The translations under genes were made by a program, and so were the position numbers. From Aporrectodea caliginosa (taxonomy: Eukaryota; Annelida; Clitellata; Crassiclitellata; Lumbricidae), in contig JACEVL010001161.1 in assembly GCA_020284085.1 (NCBI GenBank), forward strand, positions 2,651,344-2,715,343: 64,000 bases of DNA, in the 5' to 3' direction. The number at the start of each line of letters is the position of its first letter. Within the stretch, counting starts at the first letter, position 1. Positions 1-13,207 of the stretch are shown piece after piece. Under the pieces are notes generated by a model. It did not search any database. It was not told the origin of the DNA and saw only the letters and a program-made list of their open reading frames with translations.

Positions 1-3000
1 ATATTCTGATTTTTCTGTTGTAGTTTTGGCATAAATTATTTTGAGGTGGAAGGTGCAACAGAAAGTGCTTTTACTGTTCAAATATGTAACTTTTGCTGGT
101 TTTGGTTTGCAGGAAATGTAACCAGTTGGTACTTCATAGATTGAACCATGTGATCTTGTAATAGGCCAAAGGTTGATGTTCTGGATGAAAGATATTTCTT
201 GTTGTTACTACTAATAACAAATTTAAGTTACCACTCTGTTTTAAATGTTTTTGGATGTGATCCAATAAATAATGTCTTCACTAGATAAGACTTAGGCCTG
301 GAACCTCGGTGATTAATTTCCATGAAATGGTGTCAGCAGAACTGGAAGAATCTGGGGAAAATGTATGGGAGCAACCCTTCCCAGCTGTTAAGGAAACTGG
401 TAGAATATGGATGACTTGGGGAATTTAAAATAAAACAGGAAAATGTAATTTATATTTGTTTTGAAGTCTTTTATTGTGTGGGTAACTGGATTGTATGTTG
501 TCGTGTGAAAGAAAATTTCTATCCTCAAAATTTTTTAAGTTTATATTTATTGCTGTTTTGTAGTTGGTATTATTTATTTAGGATTTATCAGTACTATATT
601 TCTGGATTTCTCCATGACGATAGTTGAAACTTGTGGCAAATTAAGTTTCTGCCAAAGATGAAATTTTACTCATTGTAAGCATACAAATCTTATTGCAAGG
701 GGAGTATTTAGTTAAATTTTTTTTAAACTTTGCAATTTGAAAATGGAAGCTGCTGTCTTCTGTGATCTGACTTTATCTGAGTTAAGAATTGATATGGAGT
801 TGTAAGTAAATGTTTCTACTTTCTTGTTTGTCTTAGTCAGTGTTGATAATTTCTTGAGTAGATCAAGGATATTGAAAGCATCACTGCTGATGATATTCAT
901 TGCTGCTGCTGCTGCTGCTTTTACTTAAAATGCTGTTGCTGTTTTAGTGGTATCTGACAGACCCAGGTACTTGATAGTGTATAACTCTACTGTGTTAGAG
1001 CAATTACTGGAAGATGTGTGCATTTTCTGATTCTGGTAATTGCAGTTTTTCAAACAAGGCTTACTGTGTTGTATATGCGATGCATTTGAAAGTATTTGAA
1101 AATGCTTCTTTGTTTATCTGAGCTGCTGAACTATATGCAGAAGCGGTTTTTAATCTTGGGCATTTCTTGTGTGTGATGGTAGCAACCATGGTTGACAGTT
1201 TGTTTAGTTGCAGTTGTTCGATTAATTGTATCATGATGCGCAGGTCTTGCTTGTCTTTTCTTTCTATTGATGGTCTTTGTTCTCTGGCGCTTTTGTAATG
1301 TGACGTAACATGTGGAGTGCTTAATTAGCGTGCCTTCGAGGAAACTGCTCAGCAGATGACTTCCAGTTGGATAGCCGATACTTTTTCTAAGGGCTGTTTG
1401 TGTCCTCGTAGTCACATGATAGGGATAGGGCGTCGAGATTTGATATACAAATGTTCAGATGCAGTTCAATTCAGGTCTTATGACAGGCATTTGTTACATA
1501 ATGTCTAGGTTAAATAAAGTAATATTACCATGCTTCTTAAATGTTCTATTAACTGGTGATGTCAGATGCATAATTCTGAGGTAGTTTAGCTGAAGCTCTT
1601 GCATGACCTCAGCAGTCTGACCAAAGCACAGCCTTATTTATTTAAGAGATAGTTATGAATTTCGGGTTTCATATGATGCATTGAAATCGAATTCTAAGCA
1701 TGGTGGTAGATGCTGTAGGTCTACAATTCAGTAACAAAATTAGTGAACTATTGTTCAGTAATGTTGCTTTCTGTAAATAAGTTCATAGCCATAGCCCTTT
1801 CGTGGTAAACAACTGCAGTGTACTTTTGGGTGTACAGCCATTTAGTCTGTTAGGTCTAGTTTCATGTGATGTTTAGCATTCAGGCTCAAGATTAATTTGT
1901 GCGTGGATGGTACCATGGTGTGCCTTACCAGGCAGCGGATTTTACACTGGCTGATCACATGAAGTAGACATAACAGCATCTTGTAGGAGTTGACTGAAAA
2001 CGAATGATACGATGAAAGATTTCAGCAGAGTTTGGGAGCAGTTGTAGGAAAAAAGCATTGGGCTGAAGTTAATTGAATGGCGAAAATGCATTCTGGCTTA
2101 ACGATGCTGTAAACTAGTGAGGCGGACCTTGCCGTACTTCACTCTGCCTATTTTAACTCTAGCTAGAGCTATCAGTGACAAACTGGTGGATGAATAAAGG
2201 TGTCTTCCTTCAAGCCTTGCCGTGAAATGCTTGCAGATCCAATGATATTTTCTTGGCATCGACTCTTTGATACTTCAGTTCAAGAGGATGGATGTGGATT
2301 TGTATAAGAGCAAAGACAGTACAGAGAATTGGTTAGTGAAACATCTGCGGTTACTGTAAAGTCTCAAAAGCAGACTGGAGAAAAGTAGCAGTGTTTTGTA
2401 TCCAGCTAAGAGCAGAAAATGTTAGCTGTTTTTTCAATCATCCTTGGTAAACCTGTGGACAACTGCAACTCTGGTAAGCAAGATAACTTCAAAGCAGTGT
2501 TATGGTTTACAAAATTGCTTGGAAAATTACCATATGTTCCACTCTCATGCAACTGACAGATCTCTAGGTTTATGAAGTCCAATCAGTGTCTTGGCAAAGC
2601 AAATACATTGAAAGACATAACGAACCACGTGTGTTATCATCTCATATTAAGACTTTACATGAAGTGTGCATTTTTTTACGAATTTCATACTTTTTTGTGT
2701 TGATTGACAAGTATGATAACATAGCAGTACATTTACACACAACTATAGACTGCCAGTTTTGGTTGGAACAAGACTACTGAAGAAATACTATAAATTTGTC
2801 TTTTGTTTCTAAGTTATTTATAATGGGAATGTTATTTTTTTAACTGGAAGCCAGTGTTACTGATCTGTTTTGATAGTGGCCAGTTGTCAGTGTTTCAGCC
2901 ACAGTGCTGCATTGTTAATACACAGTTCTAGGTTGTTTGGTTTAGAATCTCAGTTCTGTTTCATCCAGAATTATCTTAAAACTAATTGTTCATCATAGTA

Positions 3001-5800
3001 GACAAATTAGTATAGTAAATAATTGGCATTGTTGATTTGTGTTGATAATTTTTTTATTTCAGCTAGTTAATCATTTGAATTATTTGCCTGTTATGTTGCA
3101 ATGTTTGGCTGCCTCTAGTTGCATGTGAATTACCTGGAATTAACTTGAGAGGAGAGATCAAGGCTGGGGCGTGCCAGGATGTGTCCCATCTCAATGTAAA
3201 AGCCTAAGCAAAGAACAAAGAGCACGCGTGCAGGTGTAGATCCAGAGACCAACCCAGCCACAGAGGTCTTTCATAACAGACATCTGCAAACTTGATCTAT
3301 TTTGGAACCCTCCTTCCCCTTGTCTGCATATGTCATTACCCTCTCCCATTTGGCATTACCCTCCCCCATCCTCTTTGCAAACGTCCATGTGCCATGCCCA
3401 GGTTGGGTTGCTGTTGATCTCGTAGGTCCAGCAAAAGGACTCTAATTAGATCCAAGGTATTACAGACTTGTCTGACTGAACTAACTGAAGTCGGTGTAAT
3501 AAACTAACCACTGGTATGTAGCAGATTTAGACTTCCTGGATCCACCTTGTACAGTTTGTTCTCTCACTTTTTCACTTACTGTGTTTTTCATATTGTAGTA
3601 ATATGCATTGTTTGTACAGTGTCTCTTCTGTACTGATTTGTAATGTGTTGTCAAGACTGTTGTAACATGTAATGTATACATTTCAGTTTTGCAATAGGTT
3701 TCATTAAGGTTCTAGGCAATTGAGGATGTGTTAACTCAGAAGCTGGTGCAATAAATTGAGGAAGTAAGGTGCAGCAACATATTTTATCTTGTGCATAGCT
3801 AAACGTTGTTTTTGCTGTTGCAGTAAGTGTTGACTGTGCATTGCAAATCGACTACTTGTACTCTTGAGTTTTGGTTATTGATTCTCTTGCAATGTATGCA
3901 TCTATGCTGTTTTAACTTCGCTTCTGCACTGTCGTGACAACTTGTGCTGCTACAGGCATTTTTGGTGGATATGTCCTCAGTTATCTTTTGCGTGTTGATT
4001 GAGTTTTAGATTTTAAAAAGCTATGTACTGTGTCATATTTAAGCACATTTTATTTCAATGCAGCAAAGTTAAACAGAACTAAAGTCTTCAGATCTGAATT
4101 GTAGGGGCCGTCATAAGGATAGTTAATCGCATTTAAGCAAATTTTATTTCAATAAATTGAAATTTGCATAATTATGCTTTATCCACATTGTCTGCTTTTT
4201 TCATTAGCATAGTTCTTCCTGATTCAGTCTACTTTTGGAGAGGAGCAGTTGTTTTTGGAGACTACCATTGCATCTATCTTATATCATGGGTGTTAGTTGC
4301 AGGCAGCTTAGTTCAATTTCATTAATTCAATGTGGTCAGAATATTCATATGAGTAAATTGTCTGGTAATAATAAGTGCATGTGTTTTAAGTACTTCAGAA
4401 GACATTTTAGAAAGCACTTTTGAGGCAGTTATATCCTTGATGACATTACTTAGTTGTTGTCAGATGTTAGCAGACATCTTTGTCTCTAGAGTAGATCTTC
4501 AAGTGATGTTTCAATGGGTGCTGCTTTCTTGGAGCTCAGATGCTTCGTTTGTGTGGGGCATTTCTTCTTTTGCTCGTTCTTAAGTAGATGTGTTTCTTAT
4601 CTGCTGTTTGGCTTCTTCACTAGGACAAACGGTTGTCAAACTGCTACTGTTATTGTAGAAATGTGTGAATCATGATTATCTTATGATCCCATATAACAGG
4701 AAAGAAATGTCGTTTAGCACTGCATGTTCATTGGTTTCCTAATAAACGCATTCAGCAGTCTCTCATTATTAGATTTAGCTTTATCATGCTTTAGCCTGAC
4801 ACACTTAAGAAAAGGAGAATTTTAACAACTGATTTTGTGAGAAAAGAGTTAATTAAGTGACCATTGTATATTATGTGCATCTTGTGCCTAGTCAAGTATT
4901 ACAAGTTGATTGGGCGACATCACAGTGTGCGAAATGTTTTACTCGGTTGTTGGAGAAATTAAGAAACCATCTTGTTAAAATACATTAAATGGCTTGTTTT
5001 GTACTTTTTGAAGAACCATACAAATTAATTAGTGCAGTAGAACTAAACAGAACTAAAGTCTTCAGAACTGCTCTTGTTGTCTCAAAGCAATATGCTCATA
5101 TTCTATAAGTTGTGCAAATCTCTTGTTTTTAGTTGTGGCATTACTGGGAGTATCTCTGAATAGATCTCGTGAAGGGGCAATGTATAAATTCTCAGAATGA
5201 ATTAGTAAGGTTCCATTGTAAGGACAGTTAATGCTTAACTGCAGTCTGCTGTTGTGCACATCTAACTAACCAAACAAAAATATTAATACATGTATGTTGA
5301 AGGTATGGTGAGAATATGACAGTATTTTCATATGAGCCTCATAATATGTCCTACATATGGAACATACCCTACATGTGGAACCATGGTTGTTTTTGACTAC
5401 GGTAGTGGTCTAATGAAAAACGAAAATCTTCCATTGATGTTGACGAGACAAAGACGAATTGGGTCGCAGTTGACTGTTCAGATACCCAGGACTTGATTAA
5501 CGATGAAGCCGCAAAGATAACATACAAAGTCTTAGTCTAGACTCTAGAGTCTAGAGCATGGATGCTGACTGATCCCATAAGTTATAACGAAAGTAACTGC
5601 AGCACCTATTATCATTGGATTTTTATCACAAAATAATATCTTATCTGCTGTTTTTATTTTGAAATAGTCAAACATTTAATTACAACTGTTCTCATTGAAA
5701 TTAGTATTATAGTTTTTATGTAGGCCTAATATAAGCTTATAACTTCTAGTGTGCATCTTGTAATAAAACACGATTTATCAGTCGAGTGCACATCGCTACT
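1..5800. other. T-rich low-GC region without recognisable gene
   Basis: The plus strand is markedly T-rich, with no open frame over about 95 codons and almost no recognisable transposons. A polypyrimidine run ending in TTGTAG at position 23 looks like a splice acceptor. AATAAA-type hexamers occur near 430, 1513, 3748, 4152 and 5762. This would suit a long 3' UTR or an intron of a plus-strand gene entering from the left, but that is inference. A short CTG run sits at 902-921. Confidence 0.3.
4060..4130. repeat. Short insert flanked by 23-bp direct repeats
   Basis: The 71-bp segment is bracketed by 4037-4059 and 4131-4153, which are identical except for one base. It shares 22 identical bases (4071-4092) with 5045-5066 and a diverged block (4099-4131) with 5213-5235. 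The second locus is about 120 bp longer in the middle. It looks like a small dispersed repeat whose copy at 4.06 kb carries an internal deletion and a target duplication. The family is not recognised. Confidence 0.45.
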
Positions 5801-5932
5801 TTATTTAGTACGCCCATGTTTTCAATAGAAGAAGAGCAATCCCTTACCCCAAAAGGCAGCCATGGCTATAGAGTGTTAGCAACTTCAATTTCTCAGCCTT
5901 AGAATTTGAGGGCAGGTGGCCTCTCTCTAACC

Positions 5933-6298
5933 CAGGGGTGTCAAACCTTTTTAATGGTAGGCCAGTGGCAATGTTTTTCAGCAAGTGGTGGGCCAGGGTG
6001 CTGAAGGCGCCCGAGCACAATAAGGTAGGGAGGGGCTCGGTGAGCCAGTCCACATAACATTTTTGTAAAACCAAATCCTATATGGTGCATTTTTTGCACT
6101 CAGACAGTCAAATTAGGCTTGTAAAATCTTAATTTTGATCTTCGTTATCTGTCATGAACAATACATCAAACTCGTTAAGCTTTAAAAGGACAAATTTGAA
6201 CTTTTATTGTCAAACTGTGTATAGTCTTTAGGCAAGGCTCTGCGGGCCAGAAACACAGCGGGCTAGAAATGGCCTGCGAGCCAGCTCCGACACCTCTG
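5933..6298. mobile_element. hAT-type nonautonomous element
   Basis: The ends are inverted: CAGGGGTGTCAAA on the left and, reading inward from the right, CAGAGGTGTCGGA. The flanking octamers are CTCTAACC and CTGTGACC (6 of 8 match), as expected of an old hAT target duplication. The interior has repeated GGGCCAG motifs near both ends, resembling the Charlie-type nonautonomous families known in vertebrates. There is no coding capacity. Confidence 0.6.
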
Positions 6299-6781
6299 CT
6301 GTGACCCTTCTGATCTTCCTACTGGCAGCGTACCGTTAACGTAGGCTTACTCATTTTACAGTTTAGTTCCCTATGGGCGCAACTGATGCAGAAATGTATC
6401 CTGTCCTGGCTGAGCCGGGGATCCAAGCTCTTAGCCTACCTCTCGATCAGTTGCCAGGCCAATGCGCTATAGGATCACTACACTCGCGCAGTGCTGTACA
6501 ATTTAACATGGTAGATAGACTAGTAAGAGACCCTGTGGCCAGCTTTTAAAGTGGGTGGGGACGGCGTTCTAACTGCTCTCGAAATTCTTTGCTTGCGTTC
6601 CCACTGCTCACAGTGCAATGGAACCCTGGTAACGCATGCGTTCCAATAAAACTCTTCTTCTCATCGTCCGCTCGCGGCGCTCGATAACAACTGAGTCACA
6701 ACTCGCATTGTTTTCTATAAATAACTATTACTATTGCAGTGTATTTGCAGTCCGCTTGTATAACAGCTTTAGCAGGATAGT

Positions 6782-6821
6782 CATCGATATCTATAATCTA
6801 GTCTAAATATAGATATCGATG
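6782..6821. repeat. Perfect 14-bp inverted repeat
   Basis: The arms 6782-6795 and 6808-6821 are exact reverse complements (CATCGATATCTATA) around a 12-bp spacer. It stands alone, with no gene beside it. It could extrude as a hairpin or bind a dimeric factor. No function is inferred. Confidence 0.6.
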
Positions 6822-7064
6822 CGGATAACAGTGAGTTATTTAAACGACCTAATTAAATCTGAAGTCATTGGTTGAAATTGGTGCGCGTCAATCAGCGCCA
6901 GCCACCCAGTGCTCGTTCTTGCTAGGCTAGGTTTGCTAGCTCGACTGCTATTGGACCGTTTGCATGTCACGTGTTAACTTTTAATTTTGCGTTTGGTTCA
7001 CCACGTGCGAACAACCTGTGAATAGATGCCATAGATTGAAAGTAACGCGTTGAATAGGTAGACG

Positions 7065-8024
7065 CAGGGCCGATGAGAGGGGGGGTCAGGTGGGGTTGCT
7101 GCCCCGGGGCCTGGTTCTATGGCAAGGGCCCCTGGCAGGGGCCCGGAAATGTCTAAAACGTTTTCAAACTGAAGAAACCTGTGGGTTTTTGGCCTAATGC
7201 AGTCTAATTGCTTCAATTTAATAGCTAGGTAGCCTAATGAAGTAAATGAGGTACTAGATCTATTGAATTTCTTTACCAAAATGTAAGTCAATAACGAATA
7301 ATGACGGTGGAAAAAGGACTGAAAAGATTAGCATTGTTGTTAACGAAACGATTTAATAACTGTGAAACTTAACAGTCTCGACCAGTTGCTCAGTCAGAGG
7401 ATTTAGGAGTGAGCACAGTAACAGAAGTTGGTCATAATGTGCACTCATCAGAATGGTTAACTTTTTGGACTATCTGCTGATGCACAGTTAAATGACGCAG
7501 AGAAATTTCGATTTCTGACTGAATTCTATACTCCACCAGAATCGTATGCGTCATACAATGCGTGGCCAAGAACTTTGCATTACGGGGTGCGTAATGCAAA
7601 GTTCTAGGTCACGTTATAGTTGAATAACTTGAATTTGAAAAGCATTGCTTATCAGTAGGCCTATTTTGAGATTTATCAGCAGTCGGCCTAGAATTGATTA
7701 TTCGTTTTCGGGGAGGCATTAAATTTGTACTGGATGTATAAATTTCTGATTTGAAATTTGAGTTATTGTCAAAATAAATAATACTTTAACTTACAGCTGG
7801 ATGTAATTTATCACAATAAATAATTGATATCAAATTACCAATATTTGATATATTATAATTCCATTAAGTTGATCATGAATTAGAAGATGTAGTTTGATAG
7901 CCTTTTTCAAGCTTACGTAATTACGTACAGCCTTACATCAGAGACCAGACTTGGGTTTAATAATAAAAACGAGGGGCCTGATGGATGTCTGCCCCGGGGC
8001 CCGATTTGGCTCTCGACGCCCATG
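7065..8024. mobile_element. hAT-type nonautonomous element, 960 bp
   Basis: An exact 8-bp direct repeat, GGTAGACG, lies at 7057-7064 and 8025-8032. The ends are imperfectly inverted: CAGGGCCGATGAGAG against CATGGGCGTCGAGAG. Both subterminal regions contain CCCCGGGGC blocks. The interior is AT-rich and noncoding, and it includes a 16-bp perfect hairpin at 7569-7605. Assignment to hAT rests on the 8-bp duplication and the CA...TG ends. Confidence 0.65.
7569..7605. repeat. 16-bp perfect hairpin
   Basis: The arms 7569-7584 and 7590-7605 (AGAACTTTGCATTACG and its complement) are separated by only GGGTG. It lies inside the 7.07-8.02 kb hAT-type element. Confidence 0.65.
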
Positions 8025-8326
8025 GGTAGACGGCAGATAATTACTACTAATTTACTAGTTTTAAATTTTAATAAGAATGAACAAGGTATTTAAATTATTG
8101 TCAAGAAAGGCAGACAATGACGACCGCAATGTACAATCAACCAGCCGCCATATTCAAAATTCTGGAGTGACACTGCAGACTGAGAGTCATAGCCTACACA
8201 CAACTTGGAAACGTGAGTACAGTCAGTTTAGCTGTACAAATCTTCTCAGCACCACGGACACGGCTCATGACTAACACCGGGCATGAACATAGCGGAAGCG
8301 GTCTAAGGGAGGAACATGCTCTAGCC

Positions 8327-8701
8327 CAGTGCTTCCCAAACTTTTCAGTGTCACGGACCGGCAGAATTAACTTTTTAGTTACACGGACCGGGTAGGAATT
8401 TTTCACTGCAGAAAGACCGGGGCCCAATTTATTGAAGTTTGTCTATCACCTAAAATAGATTCGTCAAATATGTAAGTCTTATTAAAATTGATTTAAATGC
8501 ATATTAGCCAATTCTATGACTCTAAATATTGTCCTTTAACTGCTAGCCTAAAAAGTGATTTTATGACTTTAAAAAATTATAATGGCCATTTCCTGACAAT
8601 TCAAAGACAATTTGACTAGTTTCTTGACTCACTCTGCGGACCGGCAACTGAGGGCTCGGGGACCGGTGCCGGTCCGCGGACCACCACTTTGGGAAGCACT
8701 G
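8327..8701. mobile_element. hAT-type MITE, exact 8-bp duplication
   Basis: The flanking octamer CTCTAGCC is exact on both sides (8319-8326 and 8702-8709). The terminal inverted repeats read CAGTGCTTCCCAAAC on the left and CAGTGCTTCCCAAAG inward from the right. Repeated CACGGACCGG-type blocks follow each end. The layout matches the widespread Charlie-like MITEs that begin CAGTG(G/C)TTCCCAAAC. Noncoding. Confidence 0.85.
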
Positions 8702-9085
8702 CTCTAGCCTATGCCATAGTCTATGGCCTATACATTAACGGTTTAGATTTTGGATTAGTTAGCAATTTGGTGGTTGTTGCTTAATATTAAAATTTGTCAA
8801 AAGTCTAAGACTAGGTTATAGGGCACTTTTGCTTTATGTTTTCATTCTTTTTGCCTTAATAGTCTGGGTGATCATGATTCATGATGGCTCAGACTAAAAC
8901 AATCACGATGTATTATTATTTAGTTGTATTTGTATTGATCATTTTTCCCAGTCACATCATATCACCTGCACAGAATCCAAATAAATAACGGAAAATTATA
9001 ATGTTGGGTATGGAACCAACAAGTTCTGCAGCAGGAGCCCATCAATCTGATTTCAAACTCAGGTTTGTTTGTGTTGTTATTCTGA

Positions 9086-9606
9086 CTACTGCAACTCGGT
9101 ACTCTATGGTCAACCTGAATACACACTGCTTCCTCTAACCAGCATACTGCATCAGGCTGTGTCTTGGACTCTCTTACCGAGACCATATCACACCTGCCGT
9201 TCGTTCTCTACACTGGCTTCCTGTCTGTGAGCGTATCCGCTTCAAGCTGGCACTCCTCGTGTACTGAGCACGCGCAGATCATCTGCCTTGCTACTATCTT
9301 CCATGGTCACAACTTGCCACTCTGTTAAAGGCCGCTCCTCTCTTCGATCAGCATCTGCTGTAAAGTATGTTGTTCCTGGTACGCGTCTTGTCTTTGGCCG
9401 GCGCTCATTCACAGTCGCCGGTCCCTCCATCTGGAATTCTCTACCTCCTCATGTTTGCAACTCTCTTAGCGAGACTGTCTTTCGCTCTAAACTGAAAACT
9501 TACCTCTTTCAGTCTATTTATGGCTCTTAATAGTTGCCTGGCTTCAATGTGCACTTCTGAACTTTGTAAGGAGGGCATTATCAAATTACAGTTGTTTTGT
9601 ATTGTA
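9086..9606 (+). mobile_element. CR1/Jockey-type LINE 3' fragment
   Basis: Conceptual translation gives the C-terminal part of a non-LTR reverse transcriptase: a DYCNS-like motif near 9090, then the tail block RSFTVAGPSIWNSLPPHV and LKTYLF near 9405-9515. Frames change at least once upstream, so it is a dead 5'-truncated copy. It ends near a TTGTATTGTATTG tail at about 9595-9610. Confidence 0.75.
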
Positions 9607-10344
9607 TTGTAACTAACTTTTATAAACAAATGTTTAAGAATTATTCTAAAATGAAAAAAATAAAAGTTTTTGTTTCTCACAGTTTATGAATGAAGTTCAG
9701 TATGCTAACACACATGCACGTTATATTGACTTACTTTACAGTATAACAAAAAACATATATATGGTAGGCCCTCATAGAGTCATAGTCGATTAGGAGCATT
9801 AGGGTATATGTGGTGACGCCATATGGGTAGCACCCAGGAAACCCTCTGAAAAATAGTCATAATAGCGGTAATTATAATTATTAACAATATTGCAATTCAT
9901 TCATTTTTGTAGGTACTCTTTGAAAGTTAACACTAAGAGACATCTCTATGATGATGATGATGCCGTCGTTCCAAGGGATACTGTTCTAACCAGCTGGACA
10001 TTAGAACAATAGAACTATTTCAAGTCTGCAAAGAACTGGCTGTTTGCAGTATACTATAAGAGGTAACCTGGGCTGTTCTGTCTGCAAGGCAGTGTCAGGT
10101 TTGGGCAAAGCTGAAAAATCCGGAAATGAAACAAAACTTCCTGCCGAGTGGATAAATGGAACATTAGCGCCATGTGGGACTACTTGCGCAACACAACTAT
10201 CATCGCTTCGGTAAAAAGTGTGTATCGTTAATAATTCATTGGGTCACACTGAAGCTCTGTCTGTATTCCAGGCACAAGGAACAGAATCACTTAAAATGAC
10301 CATTGTGGCTCACACTGCTGAACAGCATTTAGCCACGACAGCTG

Positions 10345-11255
10345 TGTTTTGAACAGCATATTATATAGCTAAACAAGATCATCCCTATTCTGACCATCCA
10401 CATTTGCTTGATTTGCAAAAAATGAATGGAGTGAATGTGGATAGACTGCTTCACGGTAATGGTGTTTGTAGTGACTTATTCGACCATATTGCTCATGACA
10501 TGAAGCAAGCACCAGTGAAGCATATTGTGCTATCTAAACCTTTGTTTTCTGATTTGTTAGATGAAAGGACAAATTTGAAGAGAATTTCTTGTCTGGTTGT
10601 ATATATCGTTGTAGGCCTACTTTGAACTTGCAGCCTGGTCCCATTACAATTTTTGCATTGTACCCTTGGGTGGTGCTACTGCCAATGGGATAACTTTTGC
10701 TTTACTGTAAATGCTTGCAAGACCAAGGAATCAGTATGACTGTCATGGCAGAATGTTTCATTGGACTTAGGGTGGATGGTGCTCTGTTATGTTGGGGGCT
10801 ATAGGAGGTGTTGGAAAATTATAGGAACAGTTTCCATCTTTGATTAGTTGGAATTGTTTCAGTCATTGTTTGGAATTATCTGTGCATGATGCAGTCAAAT
10901 CATGCTCAGAAATTAACCACTTCCAAAAATTTTTGGCATAGCTTGTATGCTCTGTAGGCTACTAAATGTCACCTAAAGCACAAAGAGAATTGGCTACATT
11001 TGCTGGCGAGTTGAATATGCAGCTGATGTGGTTTGGCACAGTAATCGATGTGCGTTGGGTGGCTTCGAGTTGCAGAAGTGTTGGAGCTGTTTGGCAATCC
11101 TACAGAGCATTGCACAAGCATTTTCAGCAACAGATCTACAAGCACTGCAGAAGACAGATTCAGAGCAACCTAAATTTTCCGGAATGTTTAAGAAATTGGC
11201 TAACCCTGTTTTCATAAAATATTTAGGACTCGTATATGATGTCCTGGAATAGTTA
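10345..11255 (+). pseudogene. hAT transposase relic, KIAA1586/ZMYM-like lineage
   Basis: Diverged fragments in several frames resemble hAT-derived proteins of the KIAA1586 type. These are an AYYIAKQDHPYSDHP block near 10350 followed by an LQKMNGVNVDRLLH block, a block read as WNCFSHCLELSVHDAVKSC near 10850, and VRWVASSCRSVGAVWQSY at about 11050-11105. The last matches the conserved RWL/VSSSFR-xxxAVW motif of that family. A frame break follows, then LANPVFIKYLGLVYDVLE to 11250. Stops and frameshifts show it is not functional. Its left boundary is unclear, and related sequence may begin near 9940. Confidence 0.65.
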
Positions 11256-11259
11256 GCTG

Positions 11260-12835
11260 TACGTCCCTTGCAGGCGAGCGTCGAGACACGGAGGCGGTAA
11301 AAACCTCTGGCAGACGGTACGACGTCTAGCCTACTTCCCGACGGCCAGCAGAAAGGTGAATGTTCGACGAACATTGAAGCAACCGACGTGGTTGTCGAAT
11401 ACGTTGATCGAACGCCGTAGTTTGACAGACGGGGGAATCTTCACAGTCCAAATGTTCGCCTACGCTCGCTTCAAGTCGCTTGCCTAACTCAGAATCAACA
11501 GAATCAACAATTATTGTCGTCGATCGAATCTATATCGGTTCTATCTTTTAACTCCTCACTATTCTGCACCTTAAGCGTCCAGGCGCCCGTGAATCAGAGC
11601 GTCATCGTGTGTATCGTGAGTGTAGTTTCTCAAGTGGCCGTTGACCGTTCAGTCATGGGTATTTATACGTTTCTGCTGCCAGCCGGCGTCTTTAATGTCT
11701 TGTTCGTTCGCCGCCTGCCCGTTGTCTATCTTTGATGTCTTGTATACTGTTTGCATCGTTCGTCTCTATCGTTTGTATAATTGTATCCCTTTGATATCTT
11801 GCATCGTCTGTTTTTTCTATGTGGAATTTTGTGGCAATTTGTATGTACAGTTGTAGGCCTACGTAATTATAGGCCCATGATCAGGAGGGCCAGCTTGCAG
11901 GTTTTTCATGTGTAGGCAAAATAATTGATTCATTGACTGAATCAAATTTCTATCTGATTTCTTTCTATTATTTTCTGACTGCATGATATAAAAAGATAAC
12001 ATTATTATAGGTTTTATGTCAGTGGGTGTTTTACATTCAAGGGGATGACCCTGCAATTTTTCTAGTTTTTTTGCACATATCATTGACTGAATCAGAATTT
12101 TAGTCCTTTATATTTTGTTCATCGAATTTTGTGATTGCACTTTTGTGACTGCAATTTTCCAGTGATACAGGGCATGGTAGGCCTACTAGTTTTGTTATGT
12201 AAAATTATTGCATTTATTTTGGTGTTTCACTGTGCGTATGGGCCTATCTATAAGGAGAGCCAGCAGGCAAGTTTTTCATGTTTAGGCCTAATGCCCATCA
12301 TTAAACGAATCAAAATAGGCCTATCTTTCTGTTTTTTCATAGTAGAATTTTGTTACTCCTTAAAAATGATACTGTTACTTATTAGGTTATATTTATATTA
12401 ATGTAATTGGTTTCTGAAATGTTATGACCGATTCGTTGCGTTAGGGGGGAGACGGCTCTGTCTACGATCGAGTCAACTCAAACTTTGGAGTGTCCACTGC
12501 TCACCCACACCACTTTAACCACTGCCTGTGGTTGATCATTAGCGGACTATTCGCTCTTCCTAAGAGATGCACTTCGTTTCGGATTGGAATTACATGTAGG
12601 CATGTAATTACATGTAGGCACATTGTAGGGCCTACCTGTAGGCTCCTTCAGTGCCATCGGTTAATACTGGCTAGCCTAATAAGTAGGCTTACTACAATAT
12701 AAAAATGCACAAAAATACTGTCAAATAGCAATACGACTGTAATTGATATTCTCTTTCCAATGTTCGAAGTGCACAGACGACAGAACATCGGTGGCGGTTA
12801 CAAACCGTGCACGAAGAACGTCTTGTATTGCCTAC
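11260..12835. other. No gene recognised
   Basis: Between the hAT relic and the next transposon I see only short unconserved frames. A locally repeated TACATGTAGGCA motif lies at 12590-12620, and TAGGCCTA-type palindromes are present. Confidence 0.4.
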
Positions 12836-13207
12836 ACGGCAGTGATGTAGTCCGTCGAGTCCACCTAAGCCCAGTCCAGAGCTGCTCGAGTCCACCTAAG
12901 CCGAGTCAAACCCGAGTCCAGAGCTGCTCAAGTTCACCGAAGCCAAGTCCTAGTCGCAAAAGATCGAGTCCGAGTCTAAGTCCTTCAACACCAAAATACA
13001 CTGAAGCACGCAATTTAATGGCATAGAAGAATAACAGCACAATTTATGCTGAAAGAATTCATGTAATTTGTCCAAATAACATTTCAAAACCACTAAATTA
13101 GACAAAGTTTTGTTTGATAATCGGGAACAACGAGGACGCATAAAAATAGCCCCACTGCAGGACACACGTTCAACAGGTGCACTCGCGGCAGGAACCCCTA
13201 AAACTAA

